A stretch of 26,443 nucleotides of DNA from Firmicutes bacterium UBA4882 (GTDB lineage Bacteria > Bacillota > UBA4882): positions 4,097 to 30,539 of the forward strand of contig DHDG01000027.1 in assembly GCA_002399265.1 (NCBI GenBank), written 5' to 3'. The translations under genes and the position numbers were made by a program. Shown here one piece after another: positions 22,945 through 26,443 of the stretch. The notes below the pieces were generated by a model that was not told where the DNA came from, ran no database searches, and saw only the letters and a list, made by a program, of their open reading frames with translations. The number at the start of each line of letters is the position of its first letter. Position 1 is the stretch's first letter.

Positions 22945-24438
22945 TTGGATGTTATAATTGCCAAATTAAAAGAAGCCCTATTCTCCGTGTTACCAATCAC
23001 TATTATTGTAATATTACTCAATTTTACCATTACGCCTCTTGATACCACGACGTTTATTAGGTTTCTCATAGGATCTTTCGCGATCATTGTCGGGTTGACA
23101 ATTTTCCTGTTTGGTGTCGATTCCGGTATTACTCCGATTGGCAATACGATGGGTGCAGCAATTGTAAAATCGAACAAAATTCTGGTCATAATCGTAGCCG
23201 GGCTCCTATTGGGTTTCTTTATTTCGATTGCTGAGCCAGATCTTCACATACTAGCGGGGCAAGTTGATTTTGCCAGCTCCGGGTTAATTACAAAAACTAG
23301 TATTATTTTGGTAGTATCTGTAGGCATTGCGGTGATGCTATCGTTAGGCTTGGTTAGAATTGTCTATAATATACCGCTGAATAAGCTCCTGCTCATCATT
23401 TACGGCATTATTTTTGTGCTTGCCTTATTTACGACGCCGGAATTCCTGGCGATCTCTTTTGATGCTTCGGGCGCTACAACTGGAGCGTTGACTGTGCCAT
23501 TTGTGCTTGCTCTGGCAATAGGCGTCTCGAAGCTGAAAAAAGATAGCAGATCTTCTGAGGAGGATAGTTTTGGGTTAGTAGGGATTATCTCCGCAGGCGC
23601 CATTATTGGTGTTTTGGCAATGAGTGTCATCTCTAGACCAGATGAAATTACTGCTTCTCTTGAAGCCGCCGAGGCAGCAGGCACAGCATCAATCCTCGCT
23701 CCATACATTCAGAAACTGCCTGTGATTGCTGGAGAAGTACTAATTGCCCTGGCTCCTATCGCGGTTATCTTTCTGGTATTCCAGAGAGCTTCCAGCGCAG
23801 TGTCTAGAGCAATGTTGCGTAAGATTATGTTTGGTATTCTGTTCACATTTGTGGGCTTAGTGCTGTTCCTATTGGGCGTAAATGCAGGTTTTATGAAAGT
23901 TGGCAGCATTATAGGGCATAAGTTGGCTTTGATGGACAGTAAGATCTATGTCATTTTAGTCGGATTTTTCCTTGGCATGGTGACTGTAATTGCCGAGCCA
24001 GCGGTCTATGTCTTAACGCATCAAGTTGAGGATGTCACCAGCGGATATGTAAAGCGGCGGCTGGTTATGGTTACATTGGCTTTGGGCGTGGCTTTGGCAG
24101 TGGCCCTATCCGTGGTTAGGATCCTGATTCCAGAAGTTCAGCTATGGCATTATCTTTTGCCGGGCTATATAATTTCGCTTATCATGACATTCCTTGTGCC
24201 AGACTTGTTTGTTGGGATCGCATTTGACTCGGGCGGTGTTGCTTCGGGGCCGATGACGGCGACGTTTATCTTGGCTTTCACACAAGGCGTTGCCGAAGCT
24301 ACGCCTGGGGCCGACGTTTTAATAGATGGATTCGGAGTAATTGCAATGGTGGCAATGACTCCGCTCATCGCACTACAAATCCTGGGTCTGATCTTCAAAT
24401 CAAGATCACGAAAAGGAGGAGTGAAAGACAATGGATAA
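22945..24438 (+). CDS. DUF1538 integral membrane protein
   Basis: The 497-residue protein is a double-repeat membrane protein of about 12 helices. The two halves carry matching motifs: VDSGITPIGNTMG with ISIAEPDLHILAGQV in the first, and VNAGFMKVGSIIG with TVIAEPAVYVLTHQV in the second, and each half has a later AISFDASGATTGALTVPFV or GIAFDSGGVASGPMTATFI segment. This internal symmetry and the polar FDSGG/AEP motifs suggest a transporter, substrate unknown. I chose the TTG at 22945 (AAGGAAGAG just upstream) over the TTG at 22927, giving MDVIIAKLKEALFSVLP. Its stop overlaps the next gene by 8 bases, so the two form an operon. Confidence 0.85.
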   Translation: MDVIIAKLKEALFSVLPITIIVILLNFTITPLDTTTFIRFLIGSFAIIVGLTIFLFGVDSGITPIGNTMGAAIVKSNKILVIIVAGLLLGFFISIAEPDLHILAGQVDFASSGLITKTSIILVVSVGIAVMLSLGLVRIVYNIPLNKLLLIIYGIIFVLALFTTPEFLAISFDASGATTGALTVPFVLALAIGVSKLKKDSRSSEEDSFGLVGIISAGAIIGVLAMSVISRPDEITASLEAAEAAGTASILAPYIQKLPVIAGEVLIALAPIAVIFLVFQRASSAVSRAMLRKIMFGILFTFVGLVLFLLGVNAGFMKVGSIIGHKLALMDSKIYVILVGFFLGMVTVIAEPAVYVLTHQVEDVTSGYVKRRLVMVTLALGVALAVALSVVRILIPEVQLWHYLLPGYIISLIMTFLVPDLFVGIAFDSGGVASGPMTATFILAFTQGVAEATPGADVLIDGFGVIAMVAMTPLIALQILGLIFKSRSRKGGVKDNG

Positions 24439-25105
24439 TGGCACCAACGGGACCGAATTTAAGCTAATTTGTGTCATAGTCAACTTTGGCTTGGGTAGTA
24501 AAGTGATCAGTACAGCCAAACGCTGTGGCGTTACGGGCGGAACAATTGCGCTAGGGAAAGGCACTGTCAATAACCGTATCCTGGATTTCTTGGGACTGTC
24601 TGATATCAGAAAAGAAATTGTCTATATGGCGGCTGAAAAGGAAACAGCCGTTCATGCGCTCGCAGAGCTCGATCACGAATTCGAGTTCAGTAAGCCAAAC
24701 CATGGAATCGCTTTTACAACGTCCTTAAGTAGCCTTGTGGGGACAAAGCGTTTTGCTGGTGAGCACATGACGGTCAGAAGCGAAAGAGGTGTGGATGACA
24801 CGATGTTTAATATCATAACGACGATTGTTGATAAAGGTAAAGCCGAAGAGGTAATTGCCGCGGCGACCGAAGCCGGTTCGAAAGGCGGCACGATTGTCAA
24901 CGCCAGAGGTTCGGGAATCCATGAAACGAGCAAATTGTTCGCGATGGAAATTGAGCCGGAAAAAGAAATGGTCATTATTTTGTCAGCCGTGGACAAGACT
25001 GCAGGAATCGTGTCGATGATCAGAGAAAATTTGAAAATCGATGATCCGGGCAATGGCATCATCTATATTCAGGACACCAGCACAACCTATGGGATTTTGA
25101 AGTAG
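24431..25105 (+). CDS. Tandem-domain P-II family regulator
   Basis: The 224-residue protein is two P-II-like domains in a row, roughly residues 10-108 and 115-224. The first shows LICVIVNFGLGSKVISTAKR and GVTGGTIALGKGTVNNR; the second shows IITTIVDKGKAEEVIAAATE, AGSKGGTIVNARGSG and DDPGNGIIYIQDTS, matching the TGGT and PG-GII signatures of the superfamily. Classical P-II proteins are single-domain trimers that sense ATP/ADP and 2-oxoglutarate and dock on membrane transporters such as AmtB. No T-loop tyrosine like GlnB Tyr51 is evident. AAAGGAGGAGTG precedes the ATG, which lies inside the DUF1538 gene. Regulation of the DUF1538 protein is a reasonable inference. Confidence 0.85.
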   Translation: MDNGTNGTEFKLICVIVNFGLGSKVISTAKRCGVTGGTIALGKGTVNNRILDFLGLSDIRKEIVYMAAEKETAVHALAELDHEFEFSKPNHGIAFTTSLSSLVGTKRFAGEHMTVRSERGVDDTMFNIITTIVDKGKAEEVIAAATEAGSKGGTIVNARGSGIHETSKLFAMEIEPEKEMVIILSAVDKTAGIVSMIRENLKIDDPGNGIIYIQDTSTTYGILK

Positions 25106-25181
25106 CAGGCGGCATGGATCGGCGATAATAAGTTGACATAGCAGTCGGCGCTATCTGACGAAAGAGAAGAGGCAGAAAAAG

Positions 25182-25868
25182 ATGAAGCTTGTCTACAAAG
25201 GAAAGACGAAGGATGTTTATGCACTGGAAGATGGCAATTATTTGCTCAAGTTCAAAGACGATGTGACAGGTGTGGATGGCAAGTTCGATCCTGGCGCAAA
25301 TACGGTCGGGCTGACAATCGAGGGTATCGGGAGATCCGGGCTGAGACTGACCCAAATGTTTTTTGAGAAGCTTAGAGAGCAAGAGATTCCCTCGCATTAT
25401 ATTAGCGCTGATATTAATCAAGCTTCCATGACGGTAAAGCCGGCCACGATATTTGGCAAGGGCGGACTCGAAGTCATCTGCAGATATCGGGCAGTAGGAA
25501 GCTTTTACCGCCGTTATGGAATGTACGCCACTGAGGGACAGCCTCTGGATGCATTCGTCGAGGTCACACTGAAGGATGATGCGCGAGAGGATCCGCCGAT
25601 TAGCGAGGACGCGCTGGCGATGCTTGGTATTCTGACCAAGGATGAATACGCTGTTCTAAAAGGCCTTACAATAAAGATTGCGGGCCTGGTCAAAGACGAA
25701 CTCACCAAAAAGGGCATCGAATTATATGACATCAAACTGGAATTTGGCCGGGTTGGGCAGGAACGCCAAATTGTCCTGATTGACGAGATATCAGGCGGCA
25801 ACATGCGCGCCTACAAAGACGGCACCTATATTGAGCCACTCAAGCTGGAGCAGTTGATGCTGCAGTAA
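25182..25868 (+). CDS. purC: SAICAR synthetase-like protein (atypical PurC)
   Basis: The 228-residue protein aligns along its length with PurC, the enzyme joining aspartate to CAIR in purine synthesis. The ATP-binding start YKGKTKDVY, the segment LEVICRYRAVGSFYRRYG, the KLEFGRVGQERQIVLIDEIS run and its Asp/Glu pair are present. However, the usual DEISPDTCRLWD ending is replaced by EISGGNMRAYKDG, and the VRN-AAGS segment differs. No other purine genes are nearby. It may be a divergent true PurC or a paralogue acting on another carboxylate; the gene symbol marks family membership only. Confidence 0.75.
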   Translation: MKLVYKGKTKDVYALEDGNYLLKFKDDVTGVDGKFDPGANTVGLTIEGIGRSGLRLTQMFFEKLREQEIPSHYISADINQASMTVKPATIFGKGGLEVICRYRAVGSFYRRYGMYATEGQPLDAFVEVTLKDDAREDPPISEDALAMLGILTKDEYAVLKGLTIKIAGLVKDELTKKGIELYDIKLEFGRVGQERQIVLIDEISGGNMRAYKDGTYIEPLKLEQLMLQ

Positions 25869-25880
25869 AAGACACAAGGG

Positions 25881-25950
25881 ACACAAGGGGACGGTTCTCC
25901 TGTGTCCTTCGCGAAGAAAATCAGCACAGGAGAACCGTCCCCTTGTGTCT
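25881..25950. repeat. GGGGACGGTTC-type inverted repeat, copy 3
   Basis: Arms 25881-25905 and 25926-25950 are perfect 25-base reverse complements around a 20-base loop, with additional imperfect pairing outside. It sits between convergent genes, 12 bases after the purC stop, and shares the core with the other two copies. Confidence 0.92.
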
Positions 25951-25979
25951 GCCCTTGTGTCTGTGTCCCTTGGAACGTC

Positions 25980-26443
25980 CTAGCGGCCTGGATCAAATTC
26001 TTCCATTAGCAACGCTGTTGTCTCGCCAACTAGAGATTCACTTTGCTCCATCCCTGGATTGGCATTGATCATTACAATGCATCCGAAAGCTTCTTCAAGC
26101 CACAACCTGAACGCACACTGGAATCCCTTACCCCAACCCAGACCATAGACGAAGGGGTTTTTTGCCGAACCGGAACTGAAGTTTCCTAAGCCAATATATT
26201 TGGCATCTGGTTCGGTAAATAAGTCATTTACGAGTGCTGGTGTGAGTACTTTACCACGACCTTCTGCTGCCCGTATAACCTCAAGCAAAATCCTCGCATA
26301 AGCGGATGCTGTGCACCAAAGGCCGGCGGCCGCCAGATAGGGGTAGACTGGCTCCCCGACAGCCAGCACCTCTCCGCTGGGAATATGGCCTTTAGCAGCC
26401 ATTGGCATGGAGGCGGTATCCAGCTGCAGCGTTTGTAGCGGTT
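25980..26443 (-). CDS. Beta-lactamase-family serine hydrolase, C-terminal part
   Basis: The frame is open to the right edge of the window, so the N-terminal part with the SxxK nucleophile lies outside. The visible 150 residues include HIPSGEVLAVGEPVYPYLAA, AGLWCTASAYARILLEVIRA and FVYGLGWGKGF, typical of the C-terminal lobe of class C beta-lactamase/penicillin-binding-protein-like hydrolases, with the final strand GCIVMINANPGME. Many of these act on esters or peptides rather than antibiotics. The stop at 25980 lies just past the copy 3 hairpin, convergent with purC. Confidence 0.8.
   Translation of the reverse strand, partial: PLQTLQLDTASMPMAAKGHIPSGEVLAVGEPVYPYLAAAGLWCTASAYARILLEVIRAAEGRGKVLTPALVNDLFTEPDAKYIGLGNFSSGSAKNPFVYGLGWGKGFQCAFRLWLEEAFGCIVMINANPGMEQSESLVGETTALLMEEFDPGR

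Overview
The window looks like part of a large, AT-moderate genome of an endospore-forming Bacillota, most likely of the Clostridia/Negativicutes type. The reasons are a CotF-type spore coat protein, strong AGGAGG-like ribosome binding sites, TTG/GTG starts, Acr3/ArsR arsenic genes, and long hairpins built on a GGGGACGGTTC core that I associate with this group. The species cannot be settled from the sequence alone. No tRNA, rRNA, CRISPR array or recognisable transposase is visible.

Region 1 (1-9.0 kb) is accessory DNA made of single genes: a 2H phosphoesterase, a GNAT-HIT fusion, a nitrilase-family amidohydrolase, a DUF6512-like membrane protein, a MATE exporter, an unrecognised 174-aa protein and a CPA1-type cation/proton antiporter. 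Between them lies debris: a P-loop kinase stub, a McrB-like N-terminal piece, a MerR/GyrI-like regulator with one in-frame amber codon, a chimera of an aminoglycoside-phosphotransferase piece and a 2H phosphoesterase tail, and VOC/glyoxalase fragments.

Region 2 (9.0-18.8 kb) holds intact rluF-like and uvsE genes. It then has a second, frameshifted copy of the DUF6512-like locus. Next comes a decayed arsenic-resistance locus: arsR is interrupted by an insertion of about 0.9 kb bounded by a 23-bp direct repeat, and acr3 is damaged at both ends. The insertion carries a chloramphenicol-phosphotransferase-like kinase and a scrap of the 174-aa protein gene from region 1. Further along are a broken toroid/prenyltransferase-like gene, a flavodoxin-fold reductase, a truncated GyrI-like protein, an M23-type peptidase without a signal peptide, an ANT(6)-like nucleotidyltransferase and a DJ-1/PfpI protein.

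Region 3 (18.8-26.4 kb) is better preserved. It has a CotF-like coat protein (- strand), a membrane protein with a Cys/His tail, a DUF937 protein with a histone-H1-like Lys/Thr/Ala tail, a DUF4332 helix-hairpin-helix protein (- strand), a pyridoxamine-phosphate-oxidase-like flavoprotein, a two-gene operon of a DUF1538 membrane protein and a tandem-domain P-II protein, an atypical PurC, and the C-terminal part of a beta-lactamase-family hydrolase (- strand, cut by the window edge).

The most interesting items are the DUF1538/double-P-II operon, the DUF937-H1-tail protein, the interrupted arsR with its cargo, the GNAT-HIT fusion, and the unusual number of gene stubs and chimeras in the first 16 kb, many joined as if by short internal deletions.
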